Source of the DNA: Gelatoporia subvermispora B
Taxonomy: Eukaryota > Basidiomycota > Agaricomycetes > Polyporales > Gelatoporiaceae
Assembly (NCBI GenBank): GCA_000320605.2
Contig: KB445802.1
Span: forward strand, 62,001 to 126,000
Direction: 5' to 3'
Length of the DNA stretch: 64,000 nt
Part shown: positions 13,001 to 24,660 of the stretch, one piece after another
How the letters are laid out: each line of letters begins with the position of its first letter
How positions within the stretch are numbered: position 1 is the first letter of the stretch
Translations under genes and position numbers: made by a program
Notes under the pieces: generated by a model
Told to the model about the DNA's origin: nothing
What the model saw: the letters and a program-made list of their open reading frames with translations, nothing else
Databases searched by the model: none

Positions 13001-14349
13001 CGGTGAGTGCTTTACGCCGCGTGGACCGAACGAGGTCTGATCTTTTCAAGAATTTGAGCTACCTGAACATATGACGTATCGAGCTGGTGACTATTTAGCG
13101 ATGTGAGCAAATGTGGGTGCCTTTCCATCCATTCTCCTATTTATGCTACCTCAGTATCCCGATCAATCCCGCGCGAGATGTACGCAGAGTTCTAGCAAGA
13201 TTCGGCTTGTCTGCGGAACAGGAAGTACGTTGGCATTTTCGTCACAGAGATCATGTCTCCTAAACCTTGCCCACAGATAGTCGTATCATCCACCGGGCCG
13301 ACCTCTCTGCCGACAAACAAGGCAGTGAGCTTGTTCACCCTTTTAAGCGGATACGTCGAGCTCGCCCAGCCCGCCACGAAGCGTGACTTGGGCGTCTTGG
13401 CGAATGCCGCTGCCACCGAGGCATCCAGGAAGTCTGTGAACGATTACGCGGAGATTTACGCGGAACAGGTCTTCGGAAGGCGCCTCAGTGTACTCGATCT
13501 CCTGGAAGAATACCCAGATATAAAGCTTCCTCTGAACACGTTCCTCTCCATGCTCCCGTCGATGCGGATCCGGCAGTATTCTATCTCGTCTTCCCCGCTA
13601 TGGAACCCTCAGCATGCCACCCTCACGGTTAGCGTCATCGAATCACCTGCTCTGTCCGGGAAGACCGAACCGTTTCTCGGAGTGGCATCCAACTACCTCG
13701 CCGGACTTCGCTCTGGCGACAAGGTCCAGCTTGCCGTGCGGGCATCTAATGCCAAATTCCACCCGCCGCCCGACCCGACCGTACCGCTCGTTATGTTCTG
13801 CGCTGGCTCGGGTCTCGCCCCTATGCGAGGCTTCCTCCAGGAGCGTGCTATGCAGAAGGAGGCAGGTCGTGAGGTCGCCAAGAGCCTGCTCTTCTTCGGA
13901 TGCAGGTCTCCGAACGAGGATTTCTTGTACTCGGAGTCTGACATCAAGGCCTGGATTGGGCTTGGTGTCGTCGATGTCAGGCCGGCGTTTTCGAGATTAT
14001 CCCAGAGTTCTGTAGAGTGCAAATATGTCCAGGAGTAAGTCTATGTCCACATAAATCACAAGTTCATGGCCTGAAGCATATACCTCAGTCGCGCTTGGCA
14101 GGACCGTGCAGATATCAAGGCAGCCTACGATGCAGGATGCAAGGTGCGTATTGCGGGCCACAGAGTGACACAATCACTGAATCATGTCTCCAGTTCTATG
14201 TCTGCGGGTCCGGAAAGGTAGCCACTGGGGTCAAAGCTGTACTCATTGCGCTCATTAAGGAGAACCATCCCGACCTTGATGATACTGGCATAGAGGAGCT
14301 GTTCCACCAGATCACCTCTGACCGTTACGCCACCGACATCTTTGAGTAG
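10001..14349 (+). CDS. CYP505: Self-sufficient cytochrome P450 / P450 reductase fusion (CYP505-type)
   Basis: Spliced by eye, about 23 exons encode roughly 1,060 residues, the usual size for this family. The N-terminal P450 half has the I-helix AGHSTTSG (near 265-272), the K-helix ETLR (near 320), FRPERM, and the heme loop [11 protein letters not shown] with its cysteine near 404. A linker follows, then a flavodoxin-like FMN domain ([13 protein letters not shown]), an FAD-binding domain (RQYSISSSP) and an NADPH-binding domain ([12 protein letters not shown], then FYVCGSGK). The protein ends DRYATDIFE. Known CYP505 enzymes (P450foxy, CYP102A1-like) hydroxylate fatty acids below the terminal carbon, passing electrons from NADPH within one chain. 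No N-terminal anchor is visible, so a soluble enzyme is likely. All key residues are present and I found no internal stop. The start fits a family-type N-terminus. The true substrate is not shown by the sequence. Its neighbours are membrane proteins, not obvious pathway enzymes. Confidence 0.93.
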
Positions 14350-15020
14350 GGGTCGGCCGAGTCATCATCGTCACACTGAAGTTTCCCCGTAGGGCCCGGT
14401 TTTGTGTTGACACGTACAGTGTGCTGTTGTTCGTGAGAAAATACACGTTTTCGTTGTAGCGATACATGAATCTAGCCCGTACCGGCCTAGCTGCGCGTGC
14501 GAGCTGACCAGCGAGCAGATAAGAAACGCCAAAGATGCAACGTAAACGTACACGGAACTTTAATAAGCAGAACTATAGCGGAGGTGAATGAGAATGGGGC
14601 ACCCGGTCGTCGTAATGGTTACGGAAGACCTTGGGTCCTCATGCGCGGGGTGTTGAACGAGTCCTTTTGTCACTCAGAGATAAGTGGCAGAACCTGAAGA
14701 AATGCTCAAGGATGGCTACCAACCGGTGCAGTGAGAAGCAAGGACTTTGAGGCAGAAGCTCGAAAGCTCCACTTAGGAACGGCTGTTGAAAGTCAGCTAG
14801 CGAGGGCATGATGATAAGCGAACGCCTTGAAAGTTCCTCAAGCAAGCATCATCGACCCAGGCTCCAGCACCAAAAATCAGATGAGAGATAGGAGCGCAAA
14901 CCATGAGAGCGATGTGATATGTCAAATCGGAACAGTACGAGCACCGACAACAAATCTCATAAATAGACACAAGATATAGATATAGATCAACAATAGAGTC
15001 CAGAGTCCTCCTCCGCATTC
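14350..15020. other. Intergenic, 3' flanks
   Basis: This gap lies between the stop codons of the P450 gene and of DUF6533 gene B, which converge here. It should hold both 3' untranslated regions and terminators. I see no gene or repeat in it. Confidence 0.6.
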
Positions 15021-16572
15021 TCAGGCGACCCCCTCCTCGGCTCCAGTACGTGCAGAAGGTTCTCCATCCCATTCTTCATCTTCGTCGTCGTTATCTTGCC
15101 CATAGCGCAGCGAGGCACCCATCGGCTCTACGAATGAAGCGAGTCGGCTCTGACGCGTGTGGTGAGACGCGTGATTGAACACCAGATCTGTCGAGATCTG
15201 CTCCGTTGCGGGACCGTCGCCTTGTGTGGTAGATGCAACCTCGCGCAGAGCGAGTAGGAAATGCGACATGGTGAGGGATGTAAGTCTAGGAGGATGTGAG
15301 AGGAGTGTAATAGAGGAAATAGAGTACTTACGGCATCTGAAAACTGAAAACCAAGTCAAAGATCTAGCGGATTGATCATTGCGGAGTGAGAGAAAGGTAG
15401 ACTGCGCTATTTCTGACCCACATAGATATTCTCGATGTACGCTGTCATCCCAAACATATCCCAAAGTGTTGTAACATCGCAAACAAGGAACGCGCTAAGC
15501 CAGCAGCGTTAATGATGTGAATCCGTCCTCAACACCGTGTCAAACATACAAGAAATATAAAGCGCCTGCATAGAATGAGAGATTAGACAAGCGGATCAAT
15601 CTATGGGACAAGGGTCATAACGTACCACTCCCCAGCAAGACGTCAGCAAGCGGATTGCGTGAGGCACATCCCAGCCGGTTTAGAGTATGTGTCCTATACC
15701 ACGTTAGCACAACTACAAATAGGTCCACGAGTCCAGAAGTTGCAGCGCCTGCCACTGTGATAGAACCAACTGTCACATTATCCCCAAAAGGTTATGAGTG
15801 CTTGCACCAAACAATTGTAGAGCTTACATATGCTGGTTTAGCATGGCGGTGATAAGTTAAGCCCGTAGCGTCATCGTATTACTACGAACGTACTCATACT
15901 GTGCAGGAGACAGGGTCATGGAAGTCATATAATACTGTAACAACAATAAAAATTATCAGTGAAGGGTCGCAAAGCGGAAGAGGAAACGCACGGATGGTAT
16001 AAGTATAGAGGTCAAACTCAATATCAGCATCGAAATCGGCAGCACCAATTGCTTGCGGACTAGTGCATAGATACGCAGTGCAGTGAATGCTGGAAAAGGC
16101 ACTCGGAACAAGACAAGAAAAACAGCCACGCATGACACCTACCCTCCTGTACAACGCTGATGGTAAAGACGGATGCCCAATATAATGCACTTTTATGATA
16201 ACTACGACTCTCCAAGTCAGCCCACTCAGTCCGATCATCAGCGGGCACAATACCTGTATAGCGGCATGTTTGCAACCGCCCATACCAGGAGCGCAAAGCG
16301 GTTTATGCCAAAGAGAACAGTGACAACGCTGAATGGCCTCTTCCATATGTACTCTATCTCTCGAGAGATATTGATAATGTAGTCGTAAAAGACCACGGCT
16401 GCGGATAACTTCAGCAATGAAATTGACATTAGCGACGGACATACTGCTGGCGGCGGGATAGTTGGAATGGGCTAGCCTGCGCATACAGCATTATCGCACA
16501 TCTCGTTGCTCGATAACGAAGCACGTACGAATTAAGCATATATCTTTGCCCATTTGACAGCTGGTCCAACAT
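15021..16572 (-). CDS. DUF6533-type seven-pass membrane protein, gene B
   Basis: The model has 12 exons and encodes about 335 residues. It starts at the ATG at 16572 (MLDQLSNGQRYML), followed by a 32-nt exon (LAHSNYPAAS). The core VVFYDYIINISREIEYIWKR is followed by VTVLFGINRFALLVWAVANM. Further segments are FTISVVQEAFTALRIYAL, LVLPISMLILSLTSIL, VAGAATSGLVDLFVVVLTW and ALYFFAFLVCDV. The tail has TSLTMSHFLLALREVA, SFVEPMGASLRYG and a very acidic end. The apparent stop codons after exon 3 disappear once a 52-bp intron is removed, and a 5-nt exon (CATAT) restores frame before exon 8. The closest relative in the window is gene C. The function is unknown; an integral membrane, receptor-like protein is inferred from topology only. 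Confidence 0.8.
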
Positions 16573-16652
16573 AGGAACTATTCGCCGGGTCAATGGCTAT
16601 CGCGGCGAGTCCGCGTGTTGGGTACCGAATGGAGAGTCATCAAATTTTCGCG

Positions 16653-16661
16653 TATATATAT
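16653..16661 (-). promoter_or_regulatory. TATA box of gene B
   Basis: TATATATAT lies about 80 bp upstream of the gene B start codon. The flanking bases match those of gene C, in line with a shared duplicated promoter. Confidence 0.6.
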
Positions 16662-16679
16662 GCACCTCACCGGCATAAG

Positions 16680-19544
16680 CCCTTTAGTGGATCGCAATTT
16701 GAGTCGCCTGTTTGCGTCAGTCTGACTACCAAATTGTAAGGCGTCTGCATGCACGGCATGCTGACACATTCTGACGTCGCTCCTTCTTGGCAGGAGCGGT
16801 ACTGCGTGCTGGTTGTGTCATGGCAGTACAGTCCTCGCCGGCGAACAGGACGGATCCAAAAAAACAGCAATTGACTGGAACACGCGAGCGGAAGGGTCTC
16901 TGGCAATCCTCGAGGGCCCTCAGCGGCTTGTTGGGAACCTTCTTGTTCACGTTGTGTACAAGATTAGCCTGTAGCCTTCCCCACTGGGCAGTCCGGAGTG
17001 GGTCAACACGCATCGTATGCGATATTAGTAACAACTAATCCTTATTCGGACCCAGGAGCTCTTGATCTCCGAGACGCTACCGGCTGCGATAATGCACCTT
17101 CGACACCGTATCGGCTTTGCATGGAGCCGAGGACCCATGAGACTCTGCCCTGTGTGCTGAAGCCCCGTCGGCGACGTAGAAACGGCGCTCCTTCACTGGG
17201 CTGCCGCCGATACGAGCGGGGGTACTGCACCACGGGACTGTCAACGTCATGCGTGGTTTCAGACGTGTGCCACATGGGCTGGCACTTCTGCCTCTTCACG
17301 CTTATCCTGTGCAGATACGTCTGGAGGCAGACAGGCAGCGGAGGGACTCACAGAAGAGAAGTAAACCAGATAACTGATCTGTGCCTGCCATCTCTAATAG
17401 ATGGCAAGAACGGATCCAACAACAAGGAGAGAAGGAGAAGCGAAGAACAAAGTGAGGAGGCGTCGAAGATATGGCAGGCGAAACGACGGACAGGCAACTC
17501 TCCGTCCCCGACTCGCAAGCGCGCAGGATATGGCCGATAGAAGCAGTAGATTGACATTGACTCTCCGTACACGTTTTATATACGAGTCGCCATCGATGGA
17601 AGCTGCATTACGAGCAAACGAGCGTCGAACGTCACCGTAGAACAAAGGACTGTGGGCGCCCATCTCGCCGAGTTCGATCCCATCTCGTGCAGCCGCCCGT
17701 TGAACAGTTTGCCCACATGGCTGTGCCCACGCAACGACTGTCCGCAGCACATCCCTGTACGTGTCTGCCCAGATCTGTTCTCACTCCTTTCTAGGGCTTG
17801 GGCCCATGCGTTCTGTACGTGTAATAACAGTCGGAGCATCCAGTGAACCTCTTTCAGTCATCCGCTGCACGTGTCTTACGCAATTCCACGTCCTACTCTA
17901 TCCCGGGCCTCGACAGTTTCGTAGCGCCTGAGGCTAGCATGATCACTGAAGACCAGGGATGCTTCTGGCAGATGGCCTAGTCCTGTGAATCCAGTGAGTA
18001 CTAGACTATTGATAATGTCGCTCATGAATGGGAGAATCACTACTCAACAGCGGATCGTCAACTACTCTAGCGAGCGACCCGCATCTCACCTCCTTTCATG
18101 ACTTATCTCATTGCAGATAGTGCTGTCCTTGCAAGTCCAGCGACACACGTCTACGTTATGGATCCGGCACGGCCACCTTGCGCTTACTGAAGCGCTGCAC
18201 CGCGTTATCCCAAACACTCGTCAGAGCGCGATCTCCCGATACATGGATGAGTTAGTCCATCGCGGTCAGGCTTTTGTCGTTTAATTTAATCTTCGATCAT
18301 CGTAGGTGAGTGCAGCAGGCATACATGGTTTCGAAGGAAACAGTCCCAATGCTCACTTCTGCTTCGTAGGCTCGAATTCCATATATCTGCAAATACGACG
18401 AAGGGATCTAGAACTTGGTCTGATCTGTATCCGACAGAAGGCGCATCCTACCCGTATGTGCATTGGTCTCAAAACCCCAGGGGATCCGTACACTGATCAA
18501 TCGCTAGGTGGCTGTATCCCATATACCACATTCGCGCGCAGATCATCTCGCGTGTTTCCTCCACGACCACCCATGACGTAACACTTTGCATCGGACGTGC
18601 GCTCGTCCTCTCCAGCATTCCAAGCGGTACCGCGCTCTCGAGGGCGCGATTGTGCACCCCTCGCACCGCATCATGTCTCATATGGGTCCTCTATTCGCTC
18701 ATGACCAAGAGGAACATCCAATGCAAGGGGGCCAGCGCTGGTCCAGGATCAAAATCCTCAGGGCGGGCAGATGTCTACCGCAAGGCAAAGCAGATGGACA
18801 ACCAGTCGCTCCTGCGGGTTTAACAAGGTCGTTGTTACTGCAAGTCGCCCGAGTCCATTGAGATTAGAAGTAAGATGCTTTCGACAAGAGACAGGGAACC
18901 TGGCAGGCGGTCCCGTGAGTGCCCTTTCATTCACTCTCCGTGATTGAACGCAGCCTGGGTTTTGACCTGCCCATTTCAGTATGATCACTCATAGCTCCTC
19001 CAGCCGCGGATGACACAGGACGCCGAACATGATGCTGATAGAGATTCGTCAGCTTACCATTACTTTTGAGTGCGTGGCTCCTTCACCTCGCTCGTCGCAC
19101 ACCAATATGACAAAGACCTCCTCAGCACGATCGCGTTACCTCTTGGCTTGTCGGTCGACAGCATGACCCCGCTTGGTACAGTTGCCAAAGGTGACCTCGT
19201 GTATATAAGCAGCATAATCCAAATTGTGTTGAAGTGCGTTGGAAGCTAGAGATTGCTTGCAATGTCTGTCCATATCTCCCCTATGACTCCCCGACGCATG
19301 CGTTGCATAGTAACGGAACACAAAGCTCTTGGCACTGTGTGGTCATTGCGGAATTAGATGTTCCAGCATTGCTTGCGAAACGTGTATGAAGAAAGTGATT
19401 TCATTCAATACACCGTCTGCACGCCAAATCGGAATACTACACGCACTGACAACTAAATATCATAAATAAACGCGAGCTATAGATATATACAAATTTTGGG
19501 TCCAGAAACGGAAAGCTACGGAGCATGTTGCTTGTCCGACGTTC
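16680..19544. other. Intergenic part of duplicated segment B
   Basis: There is no supported gene. Both strands carry open frames of 60-180 codons (for example 16998-17540 plus and 17394-17750 minus), but they lie on opposite strands over the same bases and change frame between copies B and C. The stretch contains one diverged copy of the dispersed 45-bp repeat. Confidence 0.5.
17654..17695 (-). repeat. Dispersed 45-bp repeat, copy 2 (diverged)
   Basis: The minus strand carries CACGAGATGGGATCGAAC and GATGGGCGCCC in the family order. On the plus strand, GTTCGATCC at 17672-17680 resembles the internal B box of tRNA-type genes, although no tRNA fold is visible. Confidence 0.4.
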
Positions 19545-21093
19545 TCAGGCATCCCCCTCCTCGGGTCCAGGATTTGCAGAAGGTTCATCGTCCCATTCTC
19601 CATCTTCGTCGTCGTCATATTCCCCATAGCGCAGCGAGGCACCCATTGGCTCTACAAATGAGGTGAGGCGGCTCTGATCCGTGTATTGAGACGCGTGATT
19701 GAACACTAGATTTGCCGGGGTTTGTCCCGTCTCGGAAGCATCGCCTTGTGTGGCATGTGCAACCTCACGTAAATTGAGTAGAAAGTGCGACATAACGATA
19801 GATGTAAGTCTGGAAGGATGTGAGAGGAGTGTAATGAAGGACATAGAGCACTTACGGCGTTTGAAAACTGAAAATCAAGTCGAAGATCTAACGGACTCCA
19901 GAGTGAGAGACAAAAGCGGAGTACACTATTGCTGACTCACAGAAATGTCTGCGATGTACTCCGACATCCCAAACATATTCCAAAGCATCGAAACGTTGTA
20001 AACAAGGAACGCACTGAGCCAGCAGCGTTAATGATGTAAACCCGTCCTCAACACGTCAAACATACAAGAAATATAGAGCGCCTATATGAAAATGAGAGAT
20101 TGGACAGACAGATCAATTGATGGCACAGGAGTATCTACCGTACCTCCTCTCAGCAAGACGTCAGCAAGGGGATTACGTGAGGCACATCCCAGCCGGTTTA
20201 TAGTATGTGTCCTATACCACGTTAGCACAATCACAAATAGGTCCACGAGTGCAGAAGCTGCGGCGCATGCCACTGTGACGGAACCAACTGTTGCATTATC
20301 CCTAGAAGGTTACTAGTGCTTGCACTAGATAATTATAGAGCTCACATATTCTGGTTTGGCATGGAGTCAATAGCTTGAGTCTATAGCATCATCAGATTGA
20401 TATGAACGCACTCGTACTGCGCAGGAGGCAGGTTTATGGAACTCATATAATACTGATATCAATGATAAAAATATATCAGTGAAGGATCGCAAAGCGGAAG
20501 AGGGAACGCACGGATGGTATTAGTATAGAGGTCAAATTCAACATTAGCATTGCAATCGGCAGCACTAGTCGCTTGCGAACTAGTGCATAGACACGGAGCG
20601 CAGTGAATGCTGAAAACGTCAATCAGTACAAGACAAGCAAAACAGCCACAAATGACACCTACCCGCCTGCACAACACTGATGGTGATAGCGCATGCCCAG
20701 TATAGGATGTTATTACCATAACTGCGACTCTCCGGGTCAGCTCACTCAGCCCGATCGATAGCGCGCACAATACCTGTATATCGGCATGTTTGAGACCGCC
20801 CATACCAGGAGCGCAAAGCGGTTGATGCCGAACAGGACGGTCACAGCGCTGAATGGCCTCTTCCATATGTACTCTATTTCTCGAGAAATATTGGTAAAGT
20901 AGTCGTAAAAGACCACAGCTGCGGATAACTTCAGCAATGAATTTAACAGAAGCGAAGGACATACTGCTGGCGGCGGGATAGTTTGAATACGCTAGCCTAC
21001 GCATGCAGTATATAGCCTACTTCTCGTTTCTTGATAAGACGGCACGTACCAATTGAGCATATATATTTGTCCACTCGACAGCTGGTCCGACAT
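19545..21093 (-). CDS. DUF6533-type seven-pass membrane protein, gene C
   Basis: This is the tandem sister of gene B, with the same 12 exons. It starts at the ATG at 21093 (MSDQLSSGQIYML), which matches the start of gene F (MSDQQSFAQIYML) and fixes the start for the group. The core is VVFYDYFTNISREIEYIWKR with AVTVLFGINRFALLVWAV. Later parts include ITISVVQ, VTVACAAASALVDLFVIVLTW, ALYFFAFLVYNV and WNMFGMSEYIADIS. The tail has MSHFLLNLREVA, SFVEPMGASLRYG and acidic residues. A 5-nt exon (AATAT) keeps frame, and a 52-bp intron follows exon 3. No internal stop remains after splicing. It is one of the best-preserved copies. The function of the family is unknown. Confidence 0.8.
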
Positions 21094-21172
21094 GATAACT
21101 CTTTCCTAAGTCAATGGCTATCGTGGCGAGTCCGCACACAGTTGGGTGCCAAACGTAGTCATCAAAAACTCG

Positions 21173-21181
21173 TATATATAT
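21173..21181 (-). promoter_or_regulatory. TATA box of gene C
   Basis: TATATATAT lies 80-88 bp upstream of the gene C start codon, at the same relative position as in gene B. Confidence 0.6.
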
Positions 21182-22172
21182 GAGCATCACCGGGAGAAGC
21201 TGTCTAGTGAATCCTAATTTGAGTCGCCTGTTTGTATCAGTCCGGCTACCAAATTGTAAGGCGTCCGCATGCCGTGCCAAGCTGACGGATTTTGACGTGG
21301 CTCCTTTTTGGCAGAGGCGGTACAGTAGCCTGAATCGTGCCGTGGCAATGTATTCCTCTCCGGCGCACAGCACGGATATAAAGAATAAGGATTGACTGGA
21401 ACACGTAAGCAGAAAGGTCTCTGGAAATTTTGAGGGCTCTCAGTGGGTCGTTGAGAATATCCTTGTTCACATTGTGTACAAGATTAGCATGTAGCCTTCC
21501 CCACTGGGCATTCCGGAGTGGGTCAACACGCATCGTATGCGATATTAGTAACAACTGATCCTTATTCGGGCCCAGGAACTCTGGATCTCCGAGACGCCAC
21601 CGGCTGCGATAATGCGCCTTCGACACCGTATCGGCTTTACATGGAGCCGAGGACCCATGAGACTCTGCGCTGTGTGCTGAAGCCCCGTCGGCGACGTAGA
21701 AACGGCGCTGCTCCACTGGGCTGCCGCCGATACGAGCGGGAAGCTCTGCGCCACGGGAATGTCAACGCCATGCATGGTTTTGGACGTGTGCCACATGGGC
21801 TGGCACTTCCGCCTCTTCAGGCTTATCCTGTGCAGATACGTCTGGAGGTAGACAGGCAGAGGAGGAACTCACAGAAGAGGAGTAAACCAGATAATTGATC
21901 TGTCCTTGTCATCTCTGATAGATGGAAAAGTACGGATCCAGCAACAAGGAGAGAAGGAGAAGCGAAGAACAAAGTCAGGAGGCATCGAAGATACAGGCAA
22001 AACGACGGACAGCCAACTCTCCGACCCCGACTCGCAAGGGTGCAGGATTTGGCCGATAGAAGCAGGGCATTGATATGGACTCTCCGTGCACGTTTTAGGT
22101 ACGAGTCGCCATCGATGGAAGCTGCATTACGAGCAAACGAGCGTCGAACGTCACCGTAGAACAAGGACTATG

Positions 22173-22217
22173 AGCGCCCATCTGGCCGTTCCGAGTTCGA
22201 TCCGATCTCGTGCAGCC
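22173..22217 (-). repeat. Dispersed 45-bp repeat, copy 3 (diverged)
   Basis: The minus strand reads CACGAGATCGGATCGAAC and later AGATGGGCGCTCA. This matches copy 2 by position in the duplicated segment and the wider family by its two sequence blocks. Confidence 0.45.
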
Positions 22218-24610
22218 ACCCCTGGGCGCGTGCAACGACCGTCCACAGCACATCCATGTACGCGTCCGCCCGCATATGTCTCCACTCCGCTCGGGTAACT
22301 GGGCCCGTCCGTTCTGTGCGCATGACAACTGTCGGAACTCCCACTGAACCTCACCTCAAGTACTGTTTCAGTCAATCTGCTGCACGCGTCATAAGAAAAT
22401 CCACATCCTACTCTATCAGCATCGACGGCTTTCTAGCGCCTAAGGCTGGCATGATCATTGGAGACCTAAAATGCTTCTTGGCAGACGGCGTAGACCTGTC
22501 AACCCGGTGAGTTCTGGACTATTGTCCCCTCCTCACAATGTCGCTCATTGATTGGACAAGCACTACTCAGCAGCCAATACTCGACAACTCCGCAGAGCGG
22601 CCCAACCGCCAGCTCGCCTTTGTCTCATTGCACGTAGCGCTATCCTTACTAGCCCTGTGATAACTTGCGCAGCAAGAACCAATCGCAACTACACTACTGG
22701 TCCCGAACGGTCACATTGCCCTTGCTAAAGCGCTTCATGACGCTGTCTCAAGTGCTCGTCGGGGTACTACCTCCCGTACATGGATGAGCGAATCCATCGC
22801 AGCCAGGCTTTTGTCGGTTACTTTGGCTTCATTTGAGTAAGCCTACACAGACTTGAGTCAAACAGCCCCAATGCTCCTCTCTGCATCGCAGTCTCAACTC
22901 CGGTGTATCTGCGAGTAGTGTTAAACGAATGATTCAAGAGCTTTTCCTAATATGTATTTTACAGAGAACGCATCCTACCCGTGTGTACATTGATTAAAAT
23001 ATCCCACCGGCGCCGTACACTGATCAATGACTAGGTAGATGTATCCCATATCCCATATTTACACGCAGATCCTACCTCCCTTGTTTCCCCCACAACCGCC
23101 CATGACGTAACGCTTTGCATCGGACGCGCGTTCATCCTCTCCAGCGTCCCAAGCGGTACTGCGCTCCCGAGGGCGCGATCGCGCACCTCTCGCATCGCCC
23201 ATTGTCTCATAGATGTTCTCCATTCGCTCGTTTTGATTTCTGCCACGAGCACCACCCGGTGTAAGTGGCCTAGCGCTGGTCATGAATCGAAGTCCCCGGG
23301 CGGGCACGTGTTCATCGCAAAGGCAAGGCACTCGAACGATCGGTCGCTACTGCGGGTTTACCTATGTGATTGTCACTGCGAGTCGGCTCAGTATAACGCA
23401 TTAGAGGCGAGATGTTTCGACAAAAGACAAGAGGTTGGCGACTGATCCCATGAGTACCCCTCCAGCCTCTCCCGGTGGTTGGAATTAACCGAACTTTTAC
23501 TCGTCCGTTTCAGCATGATCATAGCGTGTCCCCGGCAGACACGAGGTTGCATCTCCTCGGCTAGATTTATCCCTATTTCTCTACTTACCATCTGGACGGG
23601 AGTGGCATAGCACCTCAAATGTCCTGTCGACGGTGTCAACTTTGTGCCCGTTGAGCATCTCATTGACCTTTTGCGTTCATCGCCGGGTATGATGCGCTAC
23701 ATATGAGCGCAGAGCTGTGATTAGGTTTGCTGTTCAATTAGGAAGGTGCGTTGAGACGAGCGCGATTCTAAAATTTCGCCGAATGTACCAACACGTTGTG
23801 CGTATACAGGATCGTAGCCCCTCAGTTGGCAGCTCGACAGGGTGCCCAACATGTTGCTGGTATAGATGACTTAGTTTACCATTCGATGTGAGTCTGCGTC
23901 TCCTCACCTCACCTCATACATCGTGTGTTCAACTAATTGGTGGAGAGTTACAGTGCTGGGTAGCGCCTTGGACAAGATGGCACGAAGTCAGAACGCACGA
24001 ATAGTTCACTGTAACCAACGACAGCATGGCGGAGCACAAATTGGACAACAAACATTTCGAGGGGTTTTTTGGTGACCCAGTAGTTCAAGCATTACCACGC
24101 AGGGACCTTGTTTCCCTGCGGGGCTGGTAGTAATGGCGCGTTTGCATGGATAGATGGCGCAGAGCATTACTGCGTCTTCGTTAATTGTGCTTGGCGCATC
24201 TTTCGGGAGCCTTTGGTCGCATTCACGTCTGAGCACAGGTCGGCAAGATGGGATGAGAAGCCCTGATGAATGGCAGTGCGTTGGGTCCTGATGGCGGTGG
24301 TATGGTATACAGAACGACCATTTGATACAAAAAGGCAAGGCACAGCGAAGTTAACCACAAGGCCTCGGAGGACGAGCAGGGAAAGACAGAAGGTTGGGCC
24401 GTCGACGGAAGCCAGCAAGAGAGCGAGGCATGTATCTAGTCGGAGAGCATGTGAGAAGTGTCAGAAAGTTCGTCAAGCAGGAACAACAGTAGCAGCCTAC
24501 AGAGCATACACCCAATCGACAACGAGAGTGGGGCTATCCGGGAAGAGAGAGGTCGTCGCTCGTCGACCCTCACCAGAAGTGCGCAAAGGGCTCCCGACTT
24601 CGGGAGATCT

Positions 24611-24660
24611 CATCCGGCTTCTGCCGATAGTTGACGCGCGATCCGATCTCGTTCAGCGCC
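24611..24660 (-). repeat. Dispersed 45-bp repeat, copy 4
   Basis: The minus strand reads AGATCGGATCGCGCGTCAAC and then CGGCAGAAGCCGGATGAG. It is a close match to copies 8 and 9, in the opposite orientation. Confidence 0.6.

Larger units (their letters stand above)
15021..19140. repeat. Segmental duplication, copy B
   Basis: This segment contains gene B and about 2.5 kb upstream. It lies in tandem with copy C (19545-23930), and stretches such as 17080-17300 are nearly identical to 21600-21810. The order of blocks is the same in copies A, B and C. The upstream part shows no frame that stays open in all copies, and stretches around 18000-18300 have small insertions and deletions between copies. 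Confidence 0.75.
19545..23930. repeat. Segmental duplication, copy C
   Basis: This is the third copy of the segment. It follows copy B directly, which points to a tandem duplication of a unit of about 4.5 kb. Its far end (23838-23930) again carries the block seen at 5103-5215 and 19017-19140. Confidence 0.75.

Noticed and set aside
15990..16300. Stop codons and a frame change after the core exon of genes A, B and C, suggesting pseudogenes
   Set aside because: Removing a 52-bp intron with good ends puts all three back in frame, and gene H has the matching 51-bp intron.
16430..16480. A 2-nt exon between exons 1 and 3 of subfamily 1 genes
   Set aside because: A 32-nt exon ending at the same donor fits all five copies and matches the 32-nt exon 2 of subfamily 2.
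17654..17695. A tRNA gene suggested by GTTCGATCC
   Set aside because: No A box at the right distance and no cloverleaf could be drawn.
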